Shown: positions 47,670-57,798 of the stretch, piece by piece
Numbering within the stretch: position 1 is the first letter of the stretch
How the letters are laid out: each line of letters starts with the position of its first letter
Origin: Rehmannia glutinosa
Lineage: Eukaryota; Streptophyta; Magnoliopsida; Lamiales; Orobanchaceae
Assembly: GCA_016081115.2 (NCBI GenBank)
Contig: CM071935.1
Span: forward strand, 24,532,653 to 24,596,652
Reading direction: 5' to 3'
DNA length: 64,000 bases
Notes under the pieces: model-generated
The model's database searches: none
Told to the model about the DNA's origin: nothing
Seen by the model: the letters and a program-made list of their open reading frames with translations, nothing else
Translations under genes and position numbers: made by a program

Positions 47670-47679
47670 TATAAATAGA
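47670..47679 (+). promoter_or_regulatory. TATA box of copia 5' LTR
   Basis: TATAAATAGA is followed about 30-60 bp later by the A-rich GAGAAAACTACAACACAAC stretch, a plausible transcript start. The same box lies in the 3' LTR at 54051-54060. The hairpin array begins about 240 bp downstream and should therefore be transcribed. Confidence 0.7.
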
Positions 47680-47915
47680 GGAAGAATTGAAGCAACACTA
47701 TAAGAGAGAAAACTACAACACAACAAGAAGATACACTCAAGAATACACTTGTTCTTACATTGTCTTATTTCTTGTTGTAATTTGCCTAGCTATTCACTTT
47801 CACATCCTTGAGGTCTAGGCTATTCTTGATTACACTTGCACTCAATTGTATTATTCATTATCGAGTTGTAATCTTGAATTTTTGGGTTATCATTCAACAC
47901 AAGATATCCTTGTGA

Positions 47916-48127
47916 GTGTTCTTGTGGTAAGAACACACTTGGGTGATCTAGGTGTTAGGTGTGAGAAGATTGTGGTAATCTTCTTGTTGAGGTGTTGAAG
48001 AATTTGGTATTCTTCAAGGTTGAAGATTGTGGTAATCTTCACAAGGTGCCGTTGGGGATTGTGGTAATCTTCAAGTGAGATTGTGGTAATCTCAAAGGTG
48101 GTGTTGAAGAAGAGTGTGGTGCTCTTC
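47916..48127 (+). repeat. Array of seven covarying hairpins (copia 5' LTR leader)
   Basis: Seven inverted repeats in 212 bp. GTGTTCT/AGAACAC at 47916-47936; GAAGAT/ATCTTC at 47965-47983; GAAGAAT/ATTCTTC at 47997-48015; GAAGAT/ATCTTC at 48022-48040; GGGGAT/ATCTTC with G-U pairs at 48054-48072; TGAGAT/ATCTCA at 48076-48094; GAAGAG/CTCTTC at 48109-48127. Loops are TGTGGTA in five, TGTGGTG in one and a shortened TTGGT in one. Stems change on both sides while the loop is kept, which is the signature of selected RNA structure. The 3' LTR has the same array at 54294-54505. Confidence 0.85.
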
Positions 48128-48250
48128 AAGGTGTTGTTGTAAGTTGGTGTTGTATTAATAAAATTCTTTTTCTTTTTGAAATCCATCCCGGATATACTGG
48201 GGTGGTAGAGGATTGGGCCCTAGGTGGGTTGAACCTCTTTAAATTGATGT

Positions 48251-49531
48251 GTGTTGTTTACATTTCGCACCTTTATTATTGTGTTTGAGCATTCGGTTGT
48301 AAAAGGAGGGCTAAATCGAAAAGATGGAGATAATCTATTCACCCCCCCTCTAGATTATCGTAGCCGCTTGGACTTACAAGTGGTATCAGAGCCAAACTCT
48401 TTGGCAAGCTCGTTTCACATCGCGAGTGAAGAAAAACGATCGTCGGCTACGAACGAAGCTCATCTTTCCGGCACCTCCACCACCAAGCCACCTCGGTTTG
48501 ATTCCAAAAATTTTATATTTTGGAAAGAAAGAATGGAATGCTATTTACAAGGTTGCGGGTTCGACATTTGGAACACCGTCATTAATGGAGAATCCATTCC
48601 GATGAAAGATACACCACACCCCTCAAAAGGCTTCAAAAAGCTCAATGATGAAGAGAAGAAAATCATCTCCTTAAATGGTAAAGCTCTTAATATTTTACAT
48701 TGTTCACTTACCACTTTGGAATTTGATCATGTTGTAGGTATTCGATCGGCACATGAAGTATGGCAAAAATTAGAAGCCATCTACGAAGTATATGCAAATG
48801 AAAGGAGCAACTCAAAAGCATCTACTTCACAAACGGATACAACATCAAATCCAACAACATGGGATAAGCCTTCTACAACCTCCCATGATGAACAAGTTGA
48901 ACAATGCCTCATGGGCATCGAAGAAGAAAATGAGGTAAGTTCTAAACCCTCTAATTCTTATAACAATGAATTGCAAAATGAATATAGTGATTTGCAAAAT
49001 GATTATGATGAGCTACAAGATGAATTCCAAAACTTACTTGTTAAATACAAAAATTTGAAAAAGGAATTCATTATTTTGAAAAATGATAAGGATAGTTTAT
49101 TTACTTCCTATGAATCACTATCATGTGCTCACACCACCACTCTTGATAAGGTTAGAAACCTTGAGAAAGATAATAGTACTCTTGTTGAGGATATAATTTG
49201 CTTGAAAAATGATTTATCTAAATCCAACTTGAGTACCTATAAGATGACCGATATTGTTGATTGTTGTGATAAATCGAAACTAGAACTTGATCATAAGCCT
49301 AAGGGTGTCAATCACATGAAAAAGAATCAAGTCTCTAAGCACGTTGGTCATTATGCTCCTAGAATTATTACATGCTTTTATTGTGGTAAAAAGGGTCATA
49401 CGGTAAATACTTGTTGGGCTAGAAATAGCTCTAATTATTGTTGGAGACCTAAAAGTCTCAAGACTAATCCTAAAGGACCCAAGCACTTGAGGGTACCACA
49501 AAATAATGTTATATTAGGTACCCGTGAATAA
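48251..49531 (+). CDS. Copia gag with zinc knuckle, open frame
   Basis: 426 codons without interruption. The first ~43 codons lie in the LTR and primer site and are unlikely to be the native N-terminus. The protein-like part starts near residue 60 (EAHLSGTSTTKPPRFDSKNF), where copia gag normally begins; an ATG there appears to be ACG. Residues 75-185 match the UBN2/gag core (WKERMECYL, VWQKLEAIYE). Residues 230-330 are a heptad-rich coiled coil (NELQNEYSDLQNDYDELQDE). A zinc knuckle CX2CX4HX4C occupies residues 375-388 (CFYCGKKGHTVNTC). The domain packages element RNA in virus-like particles. The frame ends shortly after the knuckle; protease does not follow. Confidence 0.8.
   Translation: MLFTFRTFIIVFEHSVVKGGLNRKDGDNLFTPPLDYRSRLDLQVVSEPNSLASSFHIASEEKRSSATNEAHLSGTSTTKPPRFDSKNFIFWKERMECYLQGCGFDIWNTVINGESIPMKDTPHPSKGFKKLNDEEKKIISLNGKALNILHCSLTTLEFDHVVGIRSAHEVWQKLEAIYEVYANERSNSKASTSQTDTTSNPTTWDKPSTTSHDEQVEQCLMGIEEENEVSSKPSNSYNNELQNEYSDLQNDYDELQDEFQNLLVKYKNLKKEFIILKNDKDSLFTSYESLSCAHTTTLDKVRNLEKDNSTLVEDIICLKNDLSKSNLSTYKMTDIVDCCDKSKLELDHKPKGVNHMKKNQVSKHVGHYAPRIITCFYCGKKGHTVNTCWARNSSNYCWRPKSLKTNPKGPKHLRVPQNNVILGTRE
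48381..48393 (+). other. Primer-binding site, initiator tRNA-Met type
   Basis: TGGTATCAGAGCC lies two bases after the 5' LTR. It is the complement of the 3' end of initiator tRNA-Met, standard for plant copia elements. Confidence 0.95.
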
Positions 49532-49866
49532 TAATAATCGAAGAAAATTATTACCGCTAAGAAAATATCAAATGACCATTTCATTTGATCAAAGAAGGAG
49601 AAACTATTCTCAACAAAGCAAATTTCCAAGAAGAGCATACAAATGGGAAGAACATAATCCTTGGAAACGGCAAAGACATCATCAACAAGATGATTGTCAA
49701 GGAAGAAGAGACCATCAACAATGGGAAGGTAACAAACCTTGGAAATGGAGTGATCAAAGAAACCATCATCAAAGAAGTGACTTCTCATGGGGAAGATATC
49801 ATCAACAATGGGAACGGCACAACCCATGGAAACGGCGTAATTGGTAAACCGTATCTCCCCATTTAA
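49524..49866 (+). repeat. Degenerate internal repeats after gag
   Basis: About 340 bp built of imperfect repeats with ATCATCAACAATGGGAA and CCTTGGAAACGG. It is open in two plus frames and one minus frame. One frame encodes a basic His/Trp-rich repeat (HNPWKR, NKPWKW, HNPWKR). It takes the place where protease would begin. I do not recognise a known domain, and the openness may come only from the repeat structure. Confidence 0.5.
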
Positions 49867-50901
49867 AATATGCATTTTATCTAGTTAGTATGCATGTTTT
49901 TATTTGTGCCTATATTGCAAATGAGTTTTCAAGTATTTATTTTTTAATTAAGGTCTTCAATATATATTTGTGCTTTTAAAATATTTTTGAAAAAGAAGAC
50001 CTTATATGATGTTTTTAAAACTCTTGTGCATTTTTTTTAGACTAGAGTGTGTTATCATCTCCTATGGATTTTTATGGCATGAGCTTACTTGCGATATCTC
50101 TTAGCCTACACTTTTATCATTATGATTTGTGCTAGATTTGTTTTAAGTATTGTGTAGGATTTACATATTTTCACAAATGGCCATTTACGTCATTATTTGT
50201 CAAGAAAGGCATAAATTATCGAGGTATGTTTACTTGTGTTATTCTTACTCTTATAGACTCGATATATGTATTGCCATGTGCCTATGTGCTTGTTTTTCAT
50301 AGTATTTCATACAAGTGTCATTAAGAGGATTTTTAGATTTTTTTTTGAAAGGCACTATTCGATATTTGATTGCACATATTTGCTTTGTCAACTTTTGTTC
50401 AAATACTTCTTTTAAATGAGGTCTCAATTATATGCTATCGGATTTTCAAATTTCAAAAGAGACCTTTTGTAGCTTTCTTAAGCTAATTTGAACTTGCATG
50501 ATTTATTAGACTCTTGATGATCTTCTAAATGCATAGTATGTGTTTTTTGCTTCATGGTCTATATATATATATATATAGTGTCTATTCCTACTATGCTCTT
50601 TTGCAAGATATTTTGTGATTGATGATTGAGGCATGTTTTTACACTTGGGCTATTTTTTTCTTGCTTATATAAGCGATGTCGTTAATGAGTTTGTTAAGTT
50701 GTGTAGATGAGAAATGAAGTACTCCAAATATTAGTTACCTCAAAATATTTGGATGTACATATTCTACTATGAACACCTTAGATCAATTGGATGCCCTATG
50801 ATGATAGTGATGAAGAAGACAAATTCCTCAATTGATGCTTCAAGATGAAGATTGGTTTTTAGAATTGCAAGATGAGCTAAAAAGGAAATGATACTTGGAA
50901 G
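49867..50901. other. Non-coding replacement of the protease-integrase region
   Basis: About 1 kb of AT-rich sequence with no copia motifs, between gag and the RT scraps. A short (TA)n run is near 50563-50576. Nothing else recognised. Confidence 0.6.
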
Positions 50902-51722
50902 ATGATGCCATGTCTTTCATCACAAACGATTATAAATGCAAAATGGGCACTCCGGAACAAACTCGATGACCAAGGCAACATTGGCCGAACTAAGGCGAGG
51001 TTAGTAGCTCGAAGGTATTTTCAAGAAGAAGGTAATGATTTTGATGTAATATTTGCACTCATAGCTCTTTTAGAAGTTATTTGCATTTTACTTGCCCATT
51101 CTTGTTTTAAGAAAATTTCAAGCTTTACTAAATGGATGTTAATTTTCTAAATGGAAGTCTATCGGAGTTTAAAATTCTAGGCCAAATTTTTTTTAAAAAA
51201 AAGGCCTTGTACGGTTGATAGACTTAGCTATTTTTGCTAAATGATTCTACAAGAGGTAAAGTTGATACTACTCTCTTTGTTTTTGAAAAAGGGCAAGATT
51301 GTTTACTTGTGCATATTTATGAGAATATTTTTGGTACTACTAATGAATATTTGTGCAAGATATTTTTCCAAGTTGATGCAAGGTGTACTTGAAATGAGCA
51401 TGATGGGGGAGCTCAATTTCTCGCTTGGACTTCAAATCATTCAATGCCAAGTAGATGGTTACATTTCAAAAGAACTATTGAAGGAGTTAGGCATTGAAGA
51501 AGGAAAAATCATCTCAACCTCTATGGCTACCAATGAAGAGATTGACAAAGGTTGAGAAAGGCATGTCGGTTGACAAACAAATTCGAGGTATGTTTTTTTT
51601 GTATTATTTCTATAGACTCGACATTCCATATGCCTTATGTCTATATGCTCGACTTCAAAAATTATCCCAACGAATCTCATTAAAGTGTCGTTAAAAGAAA
51701 TTTTCAAATATTTGAAAGGCAC
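50902..51722 (+). pseudogene. Copia RT remnants
   Basis: Two islands. 50902-51150 has the RT start (NAKWALRNKLDDQGNIGRTK, KARLVARRYFQEEGNDFD) with the conserved DETFAP segment decayed to DVIFALIA. 51241-51722 has FSKLMQGVLEMSMMGELNFS and a decayed SRPDI segment (YRLDIPYALCLYARL). The catalytic YVDD box and the RNase H end are absent. The remnant cannot encode a polymerase. Confidence 0.8.
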
Positions 51723-53279
51723 TTCTTCTTATGACTTGTTGTATCCAAAGCTTTAAAATGTTCTTATTTTTCGGGATAACAAGTCCGGTGAAAATTATTC
51801 AAAATATAGTTCGTCATAATCGAACTAAACATATTGAGATTCGAAAAACTTTCTAAGGGATTGCGTTTTTAACAAAAACTTGAGATGTGTTTAATTCCGT
51901 CTCAAGGATAACTCGGACATTTGTTCATTTACCGCCGAGTATTTTATCTCATTTCGAGCTTGATTATGACATAATGCATATTGAATGAAGCTTACGTTTG
52001 CATTTTACACGTTTTTAAAACTTAGGGGCAAAAAAATCGGATTTTTGGTTGAAAATTCGGATTTTTGAAAAAAACTGACAGACAGTGGGATGAAGGGGTT
52101 GAGGGCAACCGGTCGCCCTCAACCACGACCGGTCGCCCTAAGCAAAATATTGGATAAAAATGGTTTTGTCTTCAGCATTCGCAACTCTAACATATTTTGG
52201 CCATTTTTCGTCCCCTTCGCAAATTTCACACACAATTCACTTCAAATGAGTTTTGATGCATAAATTATATATTTTGGGGACTACCTAGCTCGGTTATCAT
52301 CATCATTGCTCGTCTTTACCGATCAAATGGTAAGAATTCTACTTCCTTAATCTCAATTGGGTTGAACCCCTGAGAACTTGGCATATATGTACTATCTTGA
52401 TGAAATTAGTATATGTTTGTGATGAGCTTATTGATTGTTGATGAATGATATTTATTAAATTGCATTTGGTGATGAAAGACTTGGCTTGATTTCATTTACA
52501 AGGGCTATATATATTCTTTTCAACTTTTGACGCCCGCCAAGTGTTCGATAAAACGTTTCAATGAAAAATTCATCACCTACATGATTCTCTCGATTTCAAA
52601 AGTCTTATACATTTATGGAGATCATGTTTTGCTTATCAAATGAGTTTTCATAAGCTTCTTCAAGTCATATGATTCGACTTTTTCCTCCTATTTGGCTTAT
52701 AAGCTTCAATGTTCAAATAGCTCGATACATCGGTTTAGTTGCGCACTTTGATATGAATATATGATGTATTTATCGTGCTAACATTCTTTTTGATGATTCC
52801 AAAGGGGGAGAAACAGGTTATAAGCTCTTTAGCTCAAAGAAGCTAAGATAAGCTTAACAAAAAGAAGCTACAAGCTATGGCTTCATAAAGCCATAAGTTG
52901 TGGATCATATTTAGTCCACTTGGTGCATTATGGTTATATATGAATCTTGGTCCATTGGTTGTAGTATGGACTTATATATGTTTCTAATGATGTCTCTTTG
53001 ACAGGGGGAGCTTTTAAGTTATTGATACTTAAGCTCAATATCGTAAAGCTAATATTTTAGCTTATGTTTAAGTTGCTTCTATATAACTCTTGTTGTGCAT
53101 GTTGATAGGGGGAACATTTGCTATATGTGTTTGAATATCTCTACTCCCATCCTTGTGTTTTTATTGCATGGAATGTTGTCGCTCACAACGACGCTTCTTT
53201 TAACCGGTAAAATTGTTTTGTTTTCAAAATCGACCTCGTTAAAATTGTTTTGGTTTGTAATCATCAAAAAGGGGGAGAT
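51723..53279. other. 3' non-coding region of the non-autonomous copia
   Basis: Long AT-rich untranslated region. An isolated pair of CGACCGGTCGCCCT-type palindromes lies at 52100-52140. AGCTT-rich text (52800-53010) is also seen in the minus-strand copia at 33700-33950. It ends in the purine tract AAAAAGGGGGAGAT (53266-53279). Confidence 0.7.
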
Positions 53280-54769
53280 TGTTTGATAAATGGTTTTATC
53301 ATGATTTTGATGATTTTGTTTTTATACCAAAACAATGTTTTTAAAGGTTGTCCAAATACTCCTAAATGATTTAAAATGGTTTTAATATTTTCCGGAGTAT
53401 TTCCTCAAGTTTATTTTCGACCATATTGGACAACACATTTAAGGATTTTATGTCAATGGGTTTTTACATTGAAACTATGTTTCTAAATGTTGTCCTAATA
53501 CTCCCGATCGGTCTAAAATGTTTTCACTACTTTTTGGAGTATTTCTTGAAGTTTATTTTCGATATAAAATTGGACAACACTTTGGTTTTGAGGTAAACCG
53601 TTAAACCGTATAGGCAACCCGTGACTGAAAGTTGAGGAAAATAGAAAACTTCATGTTTGCGAGAAAATGGTCGAGGCAACCGGTCGCCTATAGGGCAACC
53701 GGTGCCGTCGCCGTCGACCCCTTTGGCGACTGGTGCACTGGAGCAAAAATTGAAACAGAACATTTGCCCTTCGTTTTTTGAAGTTGTGCGACCGGTTGAA
53801 GTAAGGGACGACCGGTCGAACCCTACGTCGACCGGTCGCCCTGTGTAAATATGTATTCTCATTTTCAAACGTCTATTTGTGTGCGACCGGTCGCCCTTGA
53901 GTTTGACAGCAAAAATGTAACCGTTGTGCAGCAGACATCTTCTCCTTAATTTGTGGGATTGATTTCTAACAGCTCTTTTCTTCAATTGTCTTGCAATTTT
54001 TTACAGAATTCATGTCCCCAAGAGGAGCCTATCATGTACAAGACATCTTCTATAAATAGAGGAAGAATTGAAGCAACACTATAAGAGAGAAAACTACAAC
54101 ACAACAAGATACACTCAAGAATACACTTGTTCTTACATTGTCTTATTTCTTGTTGTAATTTGCCTAGCTATTCACTTTCACATCCTTGATGTCTAGGCTA
54201 TTCTTGATTACACTTGCACTCAATTGTATTATTCATTATCGAGTTGTAATCTTGAATTTTTGGGTTATCATTCAACACAAGATATCCTTGTGAGTGTTCT
54301 TGTGGTAAGAACACACTCGGGTGATCTAGGTGTTAGGTGTGAGAAGATTGTGGTAATCTTCTTGTTGAGGTGTTGAAGAATTTGGTATTCTTCAAGGTTG
54401 AAGATTGTGGTAATCTTCACAAGGTGCCGTTGGAGATTGTGGTAATCTTCAAGTGAGATTGTGGTAATCTCAAAGGTGGTGTTGAAGAAGAGTGTGGTGC
54501 TCTTCAAGGTGTTGTTGTAAGTTGGTGTTGTATTAATTTTGGTAATTAATAAAATTCTTTTTCTTTTTGAAATCCATCCCGGATATACTGGGGTGGTAGA
54601 GGATTAGGCCCTAGGTGGGTTGAACCTCTTTAAATTGATGTGTGTTGTTTACATTTCGCACCTTTATTATTGTGTTTGAGCATTTGGTTGTAAAAAGAGG
54701 GCTAAATCGAAAAGATGGAGATAATCTATTCACCCCCCCTCTAGATTATCGTAGCCGCTTGGACTTACA
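53280..54769 (+). repeat. 3' LTR of non-autonomous copia
   Basis: 1490 bp, near-identical to the 5' LTR. The first ~300 bp differ by one inserted G. A 13-bp insertion relative to the 5' copy (ATTTTGGTAATTA) is near 54535. Most differences fall in the palindromic block 53590-53930. TATA box at 54051-54060, hairpin array at 54294-54505. Confidence 0.92.
54294..54505 (+). repeat. Array of seven covarying hairpins (copia 3' LTR)
   Basis: Same order of stems and loops as at 47916-48127. The fifth stem here reads GGAGAT/ATCTTC, replacing one of the two G-U pairs of the 5' copy with an A-U pair, so pairing is kept or improved. Confidence 0.85.
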
Positions 54770-54972
54770 ATATGTATATTTTTTTCTCCCAGAAGGCCAC
54801 CTATTTTAAATAGGGCAAAAAATTGTGTAAGACGGTCGAACTGTGCAACATGTGGTATTTTTAGTGTAAAAAGTGATACCTTATCTGAATACACTAAATT
54901 AAGTGTATCAAACAAAGTATCACTTTTACACTAAAGTATAACTTTTTATACTAAGATGCAATCTGTCGCACC

Positions 54973-55414
54973 TAGAGTTGTCAAAACGGGTCAGACATGT
55001 CAAGCTGGCCCGCCCCGCCTTGTCTAAGGTAGGGGGTAGGTTAAGCGTTTAGTTGCCCGCCACGGGCTTGGCGGGGTGGGTCGGCGGGCTAGCCCGCCTG
55101 AAACAAAGAAGAAAAAAATAAGAAGAAGAAATAAGAAGTAGAAGAAAAAAGTAATTGATATTTTATAGTTTTATCTTTTATAAAAGTGTATGTAATATTT
55201 TTTTAAAATATGTATTTGTCATCCATTATTATATTAACTCATTAAAATTAATAATATGTAAAAAAATAATTTATTTATTTTTTGTTTTTTTTTGGGTGGA
55301 CCGGCCCGCCTAGCCCGCGGTGGGTTGGTTTGGGCCAGCCCAGCCCCACCTGCCGATTGGCGGGCTTTTCCTGCCCGCGGGCTAGCTCGCCCGCGACGTA
55401 TTTTGATAGCTCTA
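54973..55414. mobile_element. hAT-type MITE, 442 bp
   Basis: Ends TAGAGTTGTCAAAACGGGTC and (reverse complement) TAGAGCTATCAAAATACGTC. 8-bp TSD GTCGCACC / ATCGCACC (54965-54972, 55415-55422), 7 of 8 matching. Subterminal GGCGGGC/GCCCGCC motifs in both orientations surround an AT-rich middle. Non-coding. Confidence 0.88.
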
Positions 55415-56221
55415 ATCGCACCATACTACCGTCTTTCAAGAGACCTGCTCTTTAAATAGGAGGAGTATTTTCTCATCCATGGTCGGCTTAATAGCAAAAT
55501 ATGCCCTATAACTTAGGCCGTTTTGCAGTTTTGCCCTTTAATTATTAAAGTTGCAATTTATGCCCTGGACAATTTTGCCCTTATAGCCAAATAGCAGTTT
55601 TGGTCCATTTTCTTTTCAAAGGTAGAAATTATAGCCTATAGCTTTCGAGAATTAGCAATTTCAATCCTTTCATACCATAGCTATTTTCAATAAACTCAAA
55701 TTTCATAGATTATGAAAATTTACATTTTATGATACCTATTTTGTTCGTGGCATTGTTACACCTACTTAGATCCAGTCTCTATTCAGAGGTTTTTAAGTGG
55801 ATCATGTTAGGTTTCCAGCCTATAAACTCAATAGGACATACTTCTGTAAATGATTCATAATTCTAAGTAAATTCGATTTCAGACTAAGGTTTTGATAAAA
55901 CAGATATAGTCCATCACGACCATATCAGGCCCAACATGCTTCCGTAAAATTAATAAATCCCTTAAAATTCATACCTCTTTTGACCAAAACAAAGACCGGG
56001 TTAAGTGGTTCGCAACGCCACCAAATCGGAAAATTATCGCCCCGGATCGTTTGACAAACAGCTCTCCTCACTGTTCAACCTCACCCTCGGGAAGATGATC
56101 TCGCAAGTTATCCGACTCCTTCGAAATCAAGAAGACACCTTGGTTCGTTTCCTACCCAAGGCGTAAAAGTAATCTTTAAACGGGATGAATTAATGGAACA
56201 TTATGAAGACATGTTGAAGCA

Positions 56222-56390
56222 GAAAGCCCCTTTTATTAAGAACTTATTGAAATATTTATTACATTAGTAATCTCCTTTTGGGAGGAGAATCTTGGTTTAG
56301 CCTCTCATAGATGAGGCTTTCACTCGTAAATACATAAAACTTAAAACTAAAACACTCAAACTATTACAAATTTATCACTCAGATTTTATT
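56222..56390 (-). promoter_or_regulatory. Poly(A)-signal-like motifs of the pararetrovirus
   Basis: On the minus strand AATAAA-type hexamers occur at 56384-56390, 56255-56260 and 56231-56237. The two distal ones lie about 190-215 nt downstream of the TATA box, a spacing that would give a short terminally redundant transcript as in caulimovirids. Confidence 0.5.
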
Positions 56391-56443
56391 GTAAGAAAAC
56401 TAGGAAAATGTTCGATGTCCTCGCCTTCCTTCAAATCCTGCAA

Positions 56444-56521
56444 TTTATAGAGATAAGTCCAGGACTTCAAAGGCGGACTTCAAATCTTGGCGATATATAT
56501 GACGTCCATCAAGACACGTCA
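56444..56521 (-). promoter_or_regulatory. Pararetroviral promoter: TATA box and as-1-like element
   Basis: On the minus strand TCTCTATAAA (56453-56444) is preceded about 47 bp upstream by two inward-facing TGACG motifs (TGACGTG and GACGTCA, 56521-56500). Paired TGACG motifs upstream of TATA resemble the as-1 element of caulimovirus promoters, which is bound by TGA bZIP factors. The position after the last viral ORF fits the large intergenic region. Confidence 0.6.
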
Positions 56522-57024
56522 TATCCCACATTATTGCCTCGCCAAATGTTTTCTTTTTCTCCCGCGTGACTCACTCATGTGATGTTTGTCGGGAATCTTT
56601 TAAAAATTTGGTTTACGTGGTCCCCGAGGATAACGCGTCTTGTGAGTGGGCCTTATCTTTTCCAAAAGCATGATCTTGTCGGTCGGGTTTGGGTCGAATC
56701 CTTTCCCAAACTCGGGTTCCTTCGTTCGGGGCATGCTTGACAGATCCTGGTCGATCCAACGGCCAACATGCACCATGTTACGACTTCCTAGGTAAGTTTC
56801 TTTGCTTGCCGGAATCTTGTTCTCCCCTGAGAATTCTTCTTTTGGTCTCGAAAAGTTCCTCTGCAAATCATGTGGTTGATCCAGTCATCGAATTCAAAAG
56901 GAAAGATCCATTTGTCGAATTTTGGAAGAACTTGAATGGATATTTGACCTTGTCCATTTCCGTTAGACAAACCCAAAGACCCCATGCTCGTCTGGTAGAA
57001 GCTTCGTCTTGAAAAATGCTCCTA

Positions 57025-57698
57025 CTAACACTCGGTCCTTCTTCTCGGTGAAGTCGCCTTAATGTATTTTAAAGCATTTCCATCCGGTCTTCTTAGCTTG
57101 ATGAAATGAAAAGCTTCATTAAAGCCTTTCTTCGCTGGTTCAGGAGCTGCACTGATAAAATACAGTTCCAAAATATCTCCTCTGGCCAAGTGTGGATTAT
57201 TGGCCCAGGTCTCGTAAACTGCTTCCCCAATCCATTTAGGTAATTTTGAAATTTCTAGGAATCCTGGTGACACGGTATAGATTGAAGCTAAAGCTCCAAA
57301 AGTATACCATTCCTGTACTTCATTTGGATGACTCCTGGTTTCATCCAAACTCTGGGATACTTGCCTGAGATATCAACCATTGTTTTCTCTGGGTTAATAC
57401 CTTGTCTTGTAACTAGTTTCTCCCATTGCCGTTGATATACCTGCATAGGAGAAATCTTATTCTCGTCAGTTTGAACCTTAGATTTGCCTGTCTGTGGCCT
57501 AAGATTCAACTCTCCCTCTTTTACCCCGCAGAGGTCTTTGGGTTGACTTGAAGACTCGGGTTGTGACACCGGAGCTTCAACATTCGTTACAGTTTGTACA
57601 CCCTCAGAGGATGCATCACCTGCAACACTTGTGATTATGGTACTTGAATCCATAACCTCCGGGTTAGAGCCCCGTACTCTCTCGGCCCCTTTTTGCAC
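57025..57698 (-). pseudogene. Pararetroviral ORF downstream of RNase H (unknown function)
   Basis: Two overlapping open pieces, 57698-57288 (136 codons) and 57348-57025 (107 codons), in different frames. The first is Ser/Pro/Glu-rich and then has QRQWEKLVTRQGINPEK. The second includes KWIGEAVYETWANNPHLARG. I do not recognise a domain. The position after RNase H is where several caulimovirid genera have a separate ORF, in some a translational transactivator; that assignment is not supported by motif. A frameshift near 57340 breaks it. Confidence 0.5.
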
Positions 57699-57798
57699 CG
57701 TAGGAGATGCGCGACTGAAGAGAGGCCCTTGCGCCGCTTAGAACAATTGTCCTTGAGCGAACCGACATGCTCGTATTTGACTAGAAACGGATTTCTGG

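Larger units (their letters stand above)
46902..48378 (+). repeat. 5' LTR of non-autonomous copia
   Basis: Runs from TGTTTGATAAATGG to GGACTTACA. The U3 part contains an internal ~140-bp-spaced direct repeat (AATACTCC ... GGAGTATTTC) and a cluster of CGACCGGTCG-type palindromes (47215-47535). A TATA box TATAAATAGA lies at 47670-47679, and the hairpin array is at 47916-48127. Confidence 0.92.
46902..54769 (+). mobile_element. Non-autonomous copia with complete ends, 7868 bp
   Basis: LTRs at 46902-48378 and 53280-54769. Perfect 5-bp TSD ATATG (46897-46901, 54770-54774). Primer-binding site for initiator tRNA-Met directly after the 5' LTR; purine tract AAAAAGGGGGAGAT directly before the 3' LTR. 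Gag is open (48251-49531). Protease and integrase are not recognisable, and only scraps of RT remain (50902-51722). Outside one GC-rich block the LTRs differ at only a handful of positions. The insertion is therefore young although pol is gone, which suggests mobilisation by another copia in trans. Confidence 0.9.

Noticed and set aside
56689..57012. 107-codon plus-strand open frame
   Set aside because: Antisense to viral sequence; no recognisable protein.
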